Positions 16,601 to 23,653 of a stretch of 64,000 bases of DNA are shown here, piece after piece. The position numbers and the translations under genes were made by a program. The notes below the pieces were generated by a model. The model ran no database searches, was not told the origin of the DNA, and saw nothing but the letters and a program-made list of their open reading frames with translations. Numbering within the stretch: the stretch's first letter is position 1; every line of letters starts with the position of its first letter. The DNA comes from Halomarinibacterium sp034670265 (GTDB lineage Bacteria; Bacteroidota; Bacteroidia; Flavobacteriales; Flavobacteriaceae), in NCBI GenBank assembly GCA_034670265.1, contig JAXMNU010000003.1, forward strand, positions 434,001 to 498,000, read 5' to 3'.

Positions 16601-16643
16601 AGTGATCGTCGTTCCTGGGAAAATCATCAATATTGTAGGATAA
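13602..16643 (+). CDS. leuS: Leucine--tRNA ligase with extra in-frame insertions
   Basis: A 1013-residue class I synthetase. The HIGH-type motif (PYPSGAGLHVGHP) is at residues 42-53 and KMSKS is near 781. The editing-domain motifs VFTTRPDTIFGV and YGTGAVMAVPCGDQRDWDF are intact. It charges tRNA-Leu. It is long for the family. Residues about 652-766, just before KMSKS, are coded by markedly AT-rich DNA. Residues near 297-305 and 840-849 are coded by palindromic repeat units (TSSAVEK and SPFEGGQGDV) translated in frame. All core motifs remain, so it is likely active. A SemiSWEET gene follows with no gap. Confidence 0.96.
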   Translation: MSKYHFNDIEAKWQNYWAKNQTFKAENQSDKPKYYVLDMFPYPSGAGLHVGHPLGYIASDIYARYKRHKGFNVLHPQGYDSFGLPAEQYAIQTGQHPKKTTEENIARYREQLDKIGFSFDWSREVRTSDPDYYKWTQWIFIQLFESWYDKDQDKARPVSTLETLFSEEGNSNVNAACDTDTETFSATEWNAFSSEEKQQILLKYRLTYLAETEVNWCPQLGTVLANDEIVNGVSERGGYPVVRKKMKQWSMRITAYAQHLLDGLDTIDWPQPLKDSQTNWIGRSKGASVTFKVIPDVTSSAVEKSNTIEVFTTRPDTIFGVSFMTLAPEHELVSKITTDAQKDEVEAYVEASAKRSERERMADVKTISGVFTGAYAEHPFTGNPIPIWIGDYVLASYGTGAVMAVPCGDQRDWDFAKHFNIDIPNIFEGVDISEESFSDKENTIIANSDFLNGLNYAEATQKAIEALEEKGQGEGKINYRLRDAVFSRQRYWGEPFPVYYKNGMPQMIAFEHLPLTLPEVEKYLPTEEGEPPLGRAEVWAWDTTKNEVVHNDLIDNKTVFPLELNTMPGWAGSSCYMFRYMDPSNDEVFASKEALDYWENVDLYIGGSEHATGHLLYTRFWTKFMHDRGYLPVNEPIKKLINQGMILGESAYMNRLKVTVMEKIPLKESAKGKIFGPIKELELKNIDTFISSSFFDNPHKKTTIRNYIESFVKDEDVKYLNADEFSLYYDESITNRVNVENVNLSNELNTSKIKNDHQYKNAEFIIDEDRNFKVSREVEKMSKSKYNVVNPDDICEQYGADTLRMYEMFLGPLEQAKPWSTAGITGVHSFLKKLWKLYHSPFEGGQGDVSEFYVSNEPASKDSLKTLHKTIKKVEEDIENFSFNTSVSTFMIAVNELTSQKCNSRDVLEPLAVLISPYAPHIAEELWSLLGHSESISTAPFPVFDEKHLVESSKEYPVSFNGKMRFKLELPLDLTPAQIEEAVMAYDKTQEQLQGRTPKKVIVVPGKIINIVG
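14492..14514 (+). repeat. Palindromic repeat unit inside leuS
   Basis: An imperfect palindrome with ACTTC/GAAGT arms around the core GAGCGCAGTCGA. The same core occurs in intergenic copies near 17.7, 53.5 and 53.8 kb. Here it is translated in frame as part of TSSAVEK in the LeuRS editing region, just before the conserved TIEVFTTRPDT. Confidence 0.6.
15556..15900 (+). other. AT-rich coding insertion in leuS before the KMSKS loop
   Basis: This stretch codes about 115 residues rich in Asn, Lys, Ile, Asp and Ser (for example ELELKNIDTFISSSFFD). Its base composition is clearly lower in GC than the flanking leuS sequence. It sits where Bacteroidota LeuRS carries a variable leucine-specific region. 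No intein motifs are visible. Either an enlarged variable loop or an acquired segment fits. Confidence 0.55.
16117..16145 (+). repeat. Second palindromic repeat type inside leuS
   Basis: CCCCCTTTGAAGGGGG (16120-16135) is a near-perfect palindrome followed by a further AGGGGGAT arm that can pair with the initial ATTCCCCCT. It is read in frame as HSPFEGGQGD. The sequence is of the kind repeated between genes in Flavobacteriia; here it is inside a coding region. Confidence 0.6.
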
Positions 16644-16913
16644 ATGGAAGTTAATTCCACAGAAATCATTGGACTTATAGCTGCAGTGCTCACCACGAGT
16701 GCCTTTGTGCCACAAGTGATTAAAACTTGGAAAAGTAAAGACGTGGAGGGGCTTTCCTTAACCATGTATTCGGTTTTTTTTGTAGGGATAGTTTTGTGGT
16801 TGGTCTACGGAATTTTAATAGAAAGTATTGCTGTAATTCTGGCTAATGTTGTGACAGCTATTTTAGCTTTTATTCTCGTTTTTTTCAAACTGAAATACAA
16901 AACCAAAAAATAA
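16644..16913 (+). CDS. SemiSWEET sugar transporter
   Basis: An 89-residue protein with three transmembrane helices and the PQ-loop signature SAFVPQVIKTWKSKDVEGLS in the first, followed by SVFFVGIVLWLVYGI. This is the single triple-helix bundle of SemiSWEET, which dimerises to move sugars. The ATG follows the leuS stop with no gap, suggesting co-transcription although the functions are unrelated. Confidence 0.9.
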   Translation: MEVNSTEIIGLIAAVLTTSAFVPQVIKTWKSKDVEGLSLTMYSVFFVGIVLWLVYGILIESIAVILANVVTAILAFILVFFKLKYKTKK

Positions 16914-16960
16914 TTCTTGTCGAAATGACAGATTGATGAATTAGGCAAACTTTTTGCTAC

Positions 16961-16968
16961 TATATTTG
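16961..16968 (+). promoter_or_regulatory. -7 promoter element of the YugP-type protease gene
   Basis: TATATTTG matches TAnnTTTG and lies 29 bp before the ATG. No convincing -33 box is at the right distance. Confidence 0.45.
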
Positions 16969-16997
16969 TATCTTTAATTTAATAAAATTTAAAAACA

Positions 16998-17693
16998 ATG
17001 ATGGGATATTATATAATTGCGGGACTTATCTTTTTGGTGAGTATGTATGTAAGCAATCGCTTAAAAAGTAAATTTAAAAAGTATTCGCAAGTACATTTAC
17101 AAAACGGAATGAGCGGAAAGGAAATTGCTGAAAAAATGCTTGCCGATAATGGCATTACGGATGTTCAGGTAATTTCTACTCCTGGGATGCTAACAGACCA
17201 TTACAATCCTGCAAATAAAACCGTGAATTTAAGCGAAGGAGTGTATCTTCAGCGAAATGCTGCTGCTGCCGCTGTGGCTGCGCACGAAGTAGGGCACGCG
17301 GTGCAACATGCCAACGCCTATAGTTGGTTAGCCATGCGTTCTGCCATTGTACCTGTGGTTGGGGTTGCTAGTAAACTGTCAAACTTTGTGATTATGGCAG
17401 GTTTGGTGATGACCGCAATGAATTTTATGGGTGCTTTAGGCGATACTGTATTCCTAATTGGGATTATGCTATTTGCTGCCACAACTGCTTTTGCCTTTAT
17501 TACTTTACCAGTAGAATATGACGCAAGTAACAGAGCCTTGGCTTGGCTACAAACCAATAATATGGTTACCCAGAATGAATATGCTGGGGCAAAAGATGCC
17601 TTAAAATGGGCGGCTAGAACCTATGTGGTTGCCGCGTTAGGTTCTTTAGCAACACTACTGTATTTTATTAGTATTTTCCTCGGAAGAGATTAA
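16998..17693 (+). CDS. Zinc metallopeptidase, YugP family
   Basis: A 231-residue membrane protein with an N-terminal helix, the zinc motif AAHEVGHAVQH (HEVGH at 96-100), two central hydrophobic helices (about 118-160) and a final C-terminal one. The later EYDASNRAL segment supplies the third ligand region. This is the neutral zinc metallopeptidase_2 (YugP) family. The substrates are unknown; membrane-protein quality control is possible. The gene ends just before a terminator shared with the convergent saccharopine dehydrogenase gene. Confidence 0.9.
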   Translation: MMGYYIIAGLIFLVSMYVSNRLKSKFKKYSQVHLQNGMSGKEIAEKMLADNGITDVQVISTPGMLTDHYNPANKTVNLSEGVYLQRNAAAAAVAAHEVGHAVQHANAYSWLAMRSAIVPVVGVASKLSNFVIMAGLVMTAMNFMGALGDTVFLIGIMLFAATTAFAFITLPVEYDASNRALAWLQTNNMVTQNEYAGAKDALKWAARTYVVAALGSLATLLYFISIFLGRD

Positions 17694-17710
17694 TAAAATC
17701 CTAAAAATTT

Positions 17711-17756
17711 AATAACCACTTGTTCCCTGAGCGTAGTCGAAGGGCAAGTGGTTATT
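17711..17756. terminator. Bidirectional terminator with a repeat palindrome in its loop
   Basis: AATAACCACTTG (17711-17722) and CAAGTGGTTATT (17745-17756) make a perfect 12-bp stem between two convergent genes. The 22-nt loop is itself the palindromic repeat (CCCTGAGCGTAGTCGAAGGG). It appears that the repeat unit was inserted into, or grew within, the terminator loop. Confidence 0.75.
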
Positions 17757-19127
17757 TTATCCTGAAACATTATTAGGATTGTATCCCATATACGGCACAT
17801 GTTTTTCGTTGAAACTAACACCGAAAGTTTCCAATTCTTCCAAAATAGGATTATAGACTTCTCTAGTAATTGGAATTTGAACGCCCGGTGTAGTGATTTC
17901 TTTATTCAGAATTTTAAGCGCGGCAATCGCGACGGGTAAGCCCACGGTTTTTGCCATCGCAGTATAGGTTTGGTCTTCACCAATAAGGACCATGCTGCTA
18001 TCAATTTGTTTCTTTTCACCGTTGACTTCGTACCCAAATTTATGATACATCACAATCATGTCTTTATCATCATGCTTCAGCGTCCATTTGTCCATTAAGA
18101 TCTTCTGAAGCGCTTGCGCAGGGGTTGCGTTTTTAATTCCGATAAACTTATTCGGATTAAAAATATCCAATTCTTCCAATTTTCCCCACATAATATCGTC
18201 TTGATCAATCTTCAAATTATGGCGTAGCTTCAGCTCTACTGAATCGGTTGGGGAATAGGGTAAAAATAAGTTGACGAACGCACGATAAGAAAGATTTTCA
18301 GAATCTGGGATGGTGTAGCCATCATCTGTCATTCCTAATTGTACAAACATATTCCAAGCCTTGCTGAAACCCACGTGACGCATCGTTCCGCGATAGAGAG
18401 TAAGGATATCTTCCAGTCCGTAAATGCTTCGGTATTTTAATGAATTTCTATTGGCATAGGCTTCAAAACGCCCATGACCTTCAATATCTAGGAATTCTGT
18501 TCTTCGGAATAGTCTATGATACGGAATGTACTTATAGGTACCTTCCTGAATAAATTCAGCAGCGCCACCTTGTCCTGCCAGCACTACGTTTCTTGGATTC
18601 CAGGTAAATTTATAATGCCAAAGATTATCGTCACTTTCAGGAGCAATTAAACCCCCAGTAAACGATTCAAAAAGTAATATTTTTCCTCCTTGGTCACGAA
18701 TATGGTCTATCACCTTCATGGCACTCATATGGTCAATGCCAGGATCCACACCAATTTCATTCATAAAAACCAAGCCTTTTGCTTTTACTGCATCGTCAAT
18801 GTCTTGCATTTCTTTGCTAACATAGGATGCAGTGACCATATGCTTGCCATATTTTAGACAATCTTTTGCCGCTTCCATATGTAAATGTGCTGGAAGCATC
18901 GAGATAATTAAATCGTTTTGAGGAATAATTTCATTACGCTGTACCTCATTAAATACATCGAAGTGAATTCCTTTGGCATTAGGGTGTCCCTGTGTAAATT
19001 TTTGTGCATTTTCTTCAGAAAGATCTCCAATGGTAATAAAAAGATTTTCGGCTGAAGATTTATCTAATAAATACTGAATTAAACTCGTGGCAGAACGACC
19101 TGCTCCTATAATTAAAATGTGACGCAT
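17757..19127 (-). CDS. Saccharopine dehydrogenase family oxidoreductase
   Basis: A 456-residue protein with an N-terminal Rossmann fold (ILIIGAGRSATSLIQYL), the DLIISMLPAHLHMEAA segment, and EIGVDPGIDHMSAMKVID, the signature of saccharopine dehydrogenase (glutamate-forming). The C-terminal domain contains the PYMGYNP tail. The enzyme class oxidises saccharopine or reduces the reverse adduct. Lysine catabolism is a plausible role, but no lysine-ketoglutarate reductase lies nearby. Convergent with the YugP gene. Confidence 0.88.
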   Translation of the reverse strand: MRHILIIGAGRSATSLIQYLLDKSSAENLFITIGDLSEENAQKFTQGHPNAKGIHFDVFNEVQRNEIIPQNDLIISMLPAHLHMEAAKDCLKYGKHMVTASYVSKEMQDIDDAVKAKGLVFMNEIGVDPGIDHMSAMKVIDHIRDQGGKILLFESFTGGLIAPESDDNLWHYKFTWNPRNVVLAGQGGAAEFIQEGTYKYIPYHRLFRRTEFLDIEGHGRFEAYANRNSLKYRSIYGLEDILTLYRGTMRHVGFSKAWNMFVQLGMTDDGYTIPDSENLSYRAFVNLFLPYSPTDSVELKLRHNLKIDQDDIMWGKLEELDIFNPNKFIGIKNATPAQALQKILMDKWTLKHDDKDMIVMYHKFGYEVNGEKKQIDSSMVLIGEDQTYTAMAKTVGLPVAIAALKILNKEITTPGVQIPITREVYNPILEELETFGVSFNEKHVPYMGYNPNNVSG

Positions 19128-19198
19128 CCCGTTGGTTTTTCGTAAATTTGAAACGCTATTTTTAGCACAGCGAAAGTACTAAAATCGATTGGGAACGT

Positions 19199-19591
19199 AT
19201 GAATAATTTGAACAAAAAAATATTAATTACTGCTACATTATTAGCGGCAATAACCATAGCTATTGGAGCATTTGGTGCTCATGGATTGAAGAAGATTGTG
19301 GATGAAGCTTCCGTGCGTAGTTTTGAAACAGGGGTGCGGTATCAAATGTACCATGTAATTGCATTGGTTATTATTGGTTTTGGAGGGGGAATATCTGAAA
19401 ACACTAAAAAATGGGTCTTTCGTTTTTTTGTATTGGGTCTTTTATTGTTTTCTGGATCGATTTACTTGTTAACACTTAAAGAATTTCTTCCTTTTGGTGT
19501 AGGTTTTCTTGGGCCGGTTACCCCTATTGGAGGACTTATGTTTATAATAGGCTGGTTGAGGTTATGTTACGGAATTATTAAAATAAAGTAA
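19199..19591 (+). CDS. DUF423 membrane protein
   Basis: A 130-residue protein with four transmembrane helices. The AIGAFGAHGLKK segment after the first helix and PFGVGFLGPVTPIGGLMFIIGWL near the end are the DUF423 (YwdK/YgdD) pattern. Its function is unknown. It is 71 bp from the divergent saccharopine dehydrogenase start and 73 bp upstream of pckA. Confidence 0.9.
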   Translation: MNNLNKKILITATLLAAITIAIGAFGAHGLKKIVDEASVRSFETGVRYQMYHVIALVIIGFGGGISENTKKWVFRFFVLGLLLFSGSIYLLTLKEFLPFGVGFLGPVTPIGGLMFIIGWLRLCYGIIKIK

Positions 19592-19634
19592 ATATAAATT
19601 TCCCTTTTTGAAGGGTTATCCCAATTGGTTTTTT

Positions 19635-19642
19635 TATTTTTG
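19635..19642 (+). promoter_or_regulatory. -7 promoter element of pckA
   Basis: TATTTTTG fits TAnnTTTG, 22 bp before the pckA ATG. It supports choosing 19665 as the start, since the upstream in-frame ATG at 19608 would precede the promoter. Confidence 0.5.
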
Positions 19643-19664
19643 CAGTCACAACAAATCCGATATT

Positions 19665-21272
19665 ATGGTAGATAACGGCAACGCTACGAAATCGATTTCG
19701 ATAGAGTCTTACGGAATCAAGAATGCAACAGTAAAATACCAACTCACCTCAGAACAACTCCACGAGGAAACATTACAGAAAAATCAAGGAAAAGAAGCCA
19801 GTTCAGGTGCACTTGCAGTAAATACAGGAGAATTTACTGGGCGTTCACCAAAGGACAGATTTATTGTAAAAGATGACATTACGAAAGACCGTGTTTGGTG
19901 GGGAAATATCAATATTCCTTTTGAGCCAGATTCTTTTGATGCTCTTTATAAAAGAATCACAGAGTACCTTTCTGGGAAAGAAGTGTATGTTCGCGATAGC
20001 TATGCTTGTGCAGACCCTAATTACCGTTTAAACATTCGTGTAATTAACGAATATCCTTGGAGCAATATGTTTGCTTTTAATATGTTTTTACGTCCAGAAG
20101 AGGAAGAACTACATGGTTTTTCACCAGAATGGCTTGTTGTGAATGCGCCAGGATTTATGGCGATTCCAGATCGCGATGGAACAAGACAACATAATTTTGC
20201 CATTTTAAATTTCACCAAAAAGATTGCAATTATAGGAGGGACAGGATATACAGGAGAGATTAAAAAAGGAATATTTTCCGCTTTAAATTTTATTCTACCA
20301 GTTTTCAAAAATACCTTGCCTATGCATTGCTCTGCCAATGTTGGGGAAGATGGGGAAACAGCTATATTCTTTGGATTATCTGGAACGGGGAAAACAACAC
20401 TTTCCGCAGATCCAAATAGAAGACTAATAGGTGACGATGAGCATGGATGGACTGCTGAAAACACAGTTTTCAATTTTGAAGGAGGGTGTTATGCAAAAGT
20501 GATTAACCTTTCAGAAGAAAACGAACCCGATATTTATAGAGCTATAAAGCCAGGAGCCATTTTGGAAAATGTGATTATGAATGAAATGGGCGAGGTAGAT
20601 TTCGCAGATATTTCCATTACACAAAATACACGAGTGAGTTACCCCATTTATCATATAGATAATATACAAGTGCCTTCGATAGGAAGAAACCCAAAAAATA
20701 TTTTCTTTTTAACGGCAGATGCTTTTGGGGTGTTACCACCAATTTCAAAATTAACACCTGGGCAAGCAGCCTATCATTTTATAAGTGGCTATACAGCGAA
20801 AGTAGCGGGTACCGAAGCTGGTATTACAGAGCCTGTGCCAAGTTTTTCTGCATGTTTTGGTGCTCCATTTATGCCTTTACACCCTACAAAATATGCCGAA
20901 ATGTTAAGTAAAAAAATGCAAGACGCTGGGGTTCATGTATGGTTGGTAAATACGGGATGGACTGGAGGTCCCTATGGTGTGGGAACAAGAATGAAATTAA
21001 AATATACTCGTGCGATGATAACGGCTGCTTTAAATGGTTCTCTGGAAGAAGCAAATAAGGGTAATTATCATGTACATTCAATCTTTGGGGTACATCAACC
21101 AAGAACGTGTCCTAATGTCCCAACCGATGTATTAAGTCCTAGACAAACGTGGAATAACGATGAAGGGTATTATAAAACAGCACATAAATTGGCAAATTCA
21201 TTTAAAGAGAACTTTAAAAAGTTTGAAGAATATGCTAATAAAGAAATACTAGCTGGAGGTCCTCTAGTATAA
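19665..21272 (+). CDS. pckA: Phosphoenolpyruvate carboxykinase (ATP)
   Basis: A 535-residue protein from the ATG at 19665, the normal length; an in-frame ATG at 19608 would add 19 atypical residues upstream of the promoter. It has FTGRSPKDRFIV, HCSANVGEDGETAIFFG, the P-loop GLSGTGKTTLS (about 237-247), LIGDDEHGW and the lysine/arginine site. It converts oxaloacetate and ATP to phosphoenolpyruvate, the first committed step of gluconeogenesis. A strong terminator follows. Confidence 0.97.
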   Translation: MVDNGNATKSISIESYGIKNATVKYQLTSEQLHEETLQKNQGKEASSGALAVNTGEFTGRSPKDRFIVKDDITKDRVWWGNINIPFEPDSFDALYKRITEYLSGKEVYVRDSYACADPNYRLNIRVINEYPWSNMFAFNMFLRPEEEELHGFSPEWLVVNAPGFMAIPDRDGTRQHNFAILNFTKKIAIIGGTGYTGEIKKGIFSALNFILPVFKNTLPMHCSANVGEDGETAIFFGLSGTGKTTLSADPNRRLIGDDEHGWTAENTVFNFEGGCYAKVINLSEENEPDIYRAIKPGAILENVIMNEMGEVDFADISITQNTRVSYPIYHIDNIQVPSIGRNPKNIFFLTADAFGVLPPISKLTPGQAAYHFISGYTAKVAGTEAGITEPVPSFSACFGAPFMPLHPTKYAEMLSKKMQDAGVHVWLVNTGWTGGPYGVGTRMKLKYTRAMITAALNGSLEEANKGNYHVHSIFGVHQPRTCPNVPTDVLSPRQTWNNDEGYYKTAHKLANSFKENFKKFEEYANKEILAGGPLV

Positions 21273-21295
21273 CCTTTTAGCTCACCCATAAAAAA

Positions 21296-21322
21296 AGGCT
21301 ACCATTTGGTAGCCTTTTTTGT
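21296..21322. terminator. Terminator between pckA and the hemD-like gene
   Basis: AAGGCTACC and GGTAGCCTT pair over a 4-nt loop, with an A-run on one side and a T-run on the other, so it can serve both convergent genes. Confidence 0.85.
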
Positions 21323-21338
21323 TTTTTAGAGATTAGAA

Positions 21339-22088
21339 TTATTTCTTTCCGTTAACTTCTTTTATATATTTTTCTAACGCCATGGTCATTGATGGCGTTT
21401 CTGGGGTTGGAGCTTTAATATCTACTCTTAAGCCATTCTCGGTAGCGGCTTTAATGGTTGTATTCCCAAAAACTGCAATGCGAGTTTCTTTTTGATCAAA
21501 ATCTGGAAAATTTTCAAGTAATGAACGTATTCCACTTGGACTAAAGAATACTAAAATATCATAATACACATCACGTAAGTCTGATAAATCACTAATTACT
21601 GTTTTGTAAAAAGTTGCTTGTTTCCAATTAACACCTAGGTCATTTAGTACCAAAGGCGCTTCAGGCTTCAATTTATCTGAAGAAGGTAGTAAAAAGACTT
21701 CGTTTTTATATTTTTTGATGAGTGGTGATAATTCAGTAAAAGTACTTTTACCTACGTATATCTTTCTTTTTCTATACACCACATATTTTTGAAGATAATA
21801 TGCAACAGCCTCACTTTGGCAAAAATACTTCATAGTGTCTGGCACCTTAAAGCGAAGCTCTTCAGCTATTCTGAAAAAGTGATCTACAGCATTTCTACTG
21901 GTTAGGATAATGGCTGTGTATTTTGTGAGATCTATCTTTTGTCCACGCACATCTTTGCTAGAAACTCCTTCAACGTGAATAAAAGGCCTAAAGTCTATTT
22001 TAACTTTTTGTCTATCTATTAAATCAAAATAGGGAGAGTTTTCAACTTTAGGTTCTGGTTGAGATACCAAAATAGTTTTCACCTTCAT
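21339..22088 (-). CDS. hemD: Uroporphyrinogen-III synthase family protein
   Basis: A 249-residue protein with the two-lobed HemD pattern: the N-terminal TILVSQPEP, AIILTSRNAVDHFF in the first lobe, and ILVFFSPSGIRSLLENFPDF with RIAVFGNTTIKAATENG in the second. HemD cyclises hydroxymethylbilane to uroporphyrinogen III in heme synthesis. Sequence in this family is weakly conserved, so the enzyme call rests on fold-level motifs. It is followed upstream on the same strand by DUF4271, a typical flavobacterial pair. Confidence 0.85.
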   Translation of the reverse strand: MKVKTILVSQPEPKVENSPYFDLIDRQKVKIDFRPFIHVEGVSSKDVRGQKIDLTKYTAIILTSRNAVDHFFRIAEELRFKVPDTMKYFCQSEAVAYYLQKYVVYRKRKIYVGKSTFTELSPLIKKYKNEVFLLPSSDKLKPEAPLVLNDLGVNWKQATFYKTVISDLSDLRDVYYDILVFFSPSGIRSLLENFPDFDQKETRIAVFGNTTIKAATENGLRVDIKAPTPETPSMTMALEKYIKEVNGKK

Positions 22089-22111
22089 AAGCTAGTTTTT
22101 TTTATCCTAAA

Positions 22112-22837
22112 TCACACAACTAATTTATAGAGTATAACATAGGGTGCAAATTCAAGTGCGCAAAGATATAAAATAAAATACAAGAATTTCCTTAAAATTA
22201 GTGTAGTGTTTTTTTTTATGCTTGAAATTAAGGCAATAACATACAAGAATACAAATCCAATAATAACAAAATTAATTACAGAGCTATCTGGGAGATAGAT
22301 AAAGTAGAAAATGAGATTTGCAATAAGTACAATGAGGGATAACAGATTTATATAGTTTAATTTTTCATAAAGATAGTCCTGCACGAGTTTTTCAATATCA
22401 AAAATATGAGCAACTAGTTTTTCAATGTAATATTTTGCTAAAATTATAAGCGTGTACCCTGTAAATACCTGCAAAAATAGAACGGGGGTGTTTTTATAGC
22501 TTCCCTTGCCAAGGCTTAATAAAATACAAATAAATAAAGAAAAGGAAACCGCTTGTACTATAAATAATAATAAACTGAAAGGATGTGTTACTTCGGCACT
22601 CTTTCCCTCTACGCTAAAATATTTGTTGGTAATAGGGAGTAGCATAAATTCTTGAAAACGACGGGGAAATCTTGTTTTTACAATAGCCAGCAGCGCAAAA
22701 ACACCCACTAAAATGAGAATAATCCAGTCCTTATTTTCTATCAATCGTAGCTCCATAAATACCCATAAATAGTAGGAGGTAAAAATAATGGAAAATAAAG
22801 CGAAACGGAAGAAACCGCCTAAAAATCTGTATCCCAA
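22112..22837 (-). CDS. DUF4271 membrane protein
   Basis: A 241-residue protein with about seven hydrophobic helices and the stretch VFTGYTLIILAKYYIEKLV, then FIYLPDSSVINFV and a KFLYFILYLCALEFAPYVILYK end, typical of DUF4271. The function is unknown. It lies 23 bp upstream of the hemD-like gene on the same strand and is divergent from the glycosyltransferase gene. Confidence 0.82.
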   Translation of the reverse strand: MGYRFLGGFFRFALFSIIFTSYYLWVFMELRLIENKDWIILILVGVFALLAIVKTRFPRRFQEFMLLPITNKYFSVEGKSAEVTHPFSLLLFIVQAVSFSLFICILLSLGKGSYKNTPVLFLQVFTGYTLIILAKYYIEKLVAHIFDIEKLVQDYLYEKLNYINLLSLIVLIANLIFYFIYLPDSSVINFVIIGFVFLYVIALISSIKKNTTLILRKFLYFILYLCALEFAPYVILYKLVV

Positions 22838-22876
22838 TCTAATGATAAATTTTTCTTAAATGGTGTTTTTAGAATA

Positions 22877-22906
22877 TTTGCAATCCTTAAAAAAGAGGTA
22901 CATTTG
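22877..22906 (+). promoter_or_regulatory. Promoter of the glycosyltransferase-pyrC-DUF4296 operon
   Basis: TTTG (22877-22880), an 18-bp spacer and TACATTTG (22899-22906) match the Bacteroidota consensus. The -7 box overlaps the TTG at 22904, which argues for the ATG at 22922 as the true start. Confidence 0.65.
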
Positions 22907-22921
22907 CCCAAAATTGGGAGC

Positions 22922-23653
22922 ATGGCAAATGCCTTAGTGGTCATACCTACATATAATGAAATTGATAACATCGAGAAAATTGTTAGGAATATATTTTCCT
23001 TACAAAAACAGTTTCATGTATTGGTTGTAGATGATGATTCACCAGATTTAACTGCTTTAAAAGTGAAAGAGCTTATGGAAGAGTTTCCAGAAAAGCTTTT
23101 TTTAGAACAAAGAGCGGGCAAGCTAGGATTGGGAAGCGCCTATATTTTGGGATTTAAGTGGGCGTTGCAAAGAGAGTATGAGTTTATTTTTGAAATGGAT
23201 GCCGATTTTTCTCATAACCCCAATGACCTTATTCGCCTTTACAATGCTTGCCATAAAGAAGGAAACGATGTTGCTATAGGTTCGCGCTATAAAACAGGTG
23301 TAAACGTGGTGAATTGGCCTATGAGTAGGGTATTAATGTCGTGGTTGGCATCAAAATACGTGCGATTTATAACCCAAATGAATATTTACGACACCACCGC
23401 AGGTTTTATTTGCTATCGTCGCAGTGTGTTAGAAAAAATAAATCTAGATAAAATACAATTTATGGGATATGCGTTTCAAATAGAAATGAAATACAAAGCC
23501 TATCTCAGTAAATTTAAAATTGAAGAGGTTCCCGTCGTATTTACCGATAGAACCAAAGGAGAATCTAAAATGAGCAAGGGAATTATTTCCGAAGCAATTT
23601 TTGGTGTTATTTCCATGAGAATAAAAAGTATGTTTAAAACATTAGAAATATGA
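22922..23653 (+). CDS. Polyprenol monophosphomannose synthase-type glycosyltransferase (GT2)
   Basis: A 243-residue GT-A protein from the ATG at 22922; the TTG at 22904 lies in the promoter. It has LVVIPTYNEIDNIEKIV, VLVVDDDSPD, LGLGSAYILGFKWA, FIFEMDADFSH (the DxD motif) and AIGSRYKTG, all conserved in dolichol/polyprenol-phosphate mannosyltransferases. There is no C-terminal membrane domain, so it is the soluble type. It would load a sugar from a GDP or UDP donor onto a polyprenyl phosphate. The stop overlaps the pyrC start. Confidence 0.92.
   Translation: MANALVVIPTYNEIDNIEKIVRNIFSLQKQFHVLVVDDDSPDLTALKVKELMEEFPEKLFLEQRAGKLGLGSAYILGFKWALQREYEFIFEMDADFSHNPNDLIRLYNACHKEGNDVAIGSRYKTGVNVVNWPMSRVLMSWLASKYVRFITQMNIYDTTAGFICYRRSVLEKINLDKIQFMGYAFQIEMKYKAYLSKFKIEEVPVVFTDRTKGESKMSKGIISEAIFGVISMRIKSMFKTLEI

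Noticed and set aside
19608..19664. Upstream start for pckA at 19608
   Set aside because: The added 19 residues are atypical and lie across the -7 promoter element; 19665 gives the normal length.
22904..22921. TTG start for the polyprenol glycosyltransferase
   Set aside because: The TTG is inside the promoter -7 box; the ATG at 22922 gives the family N-terminus.
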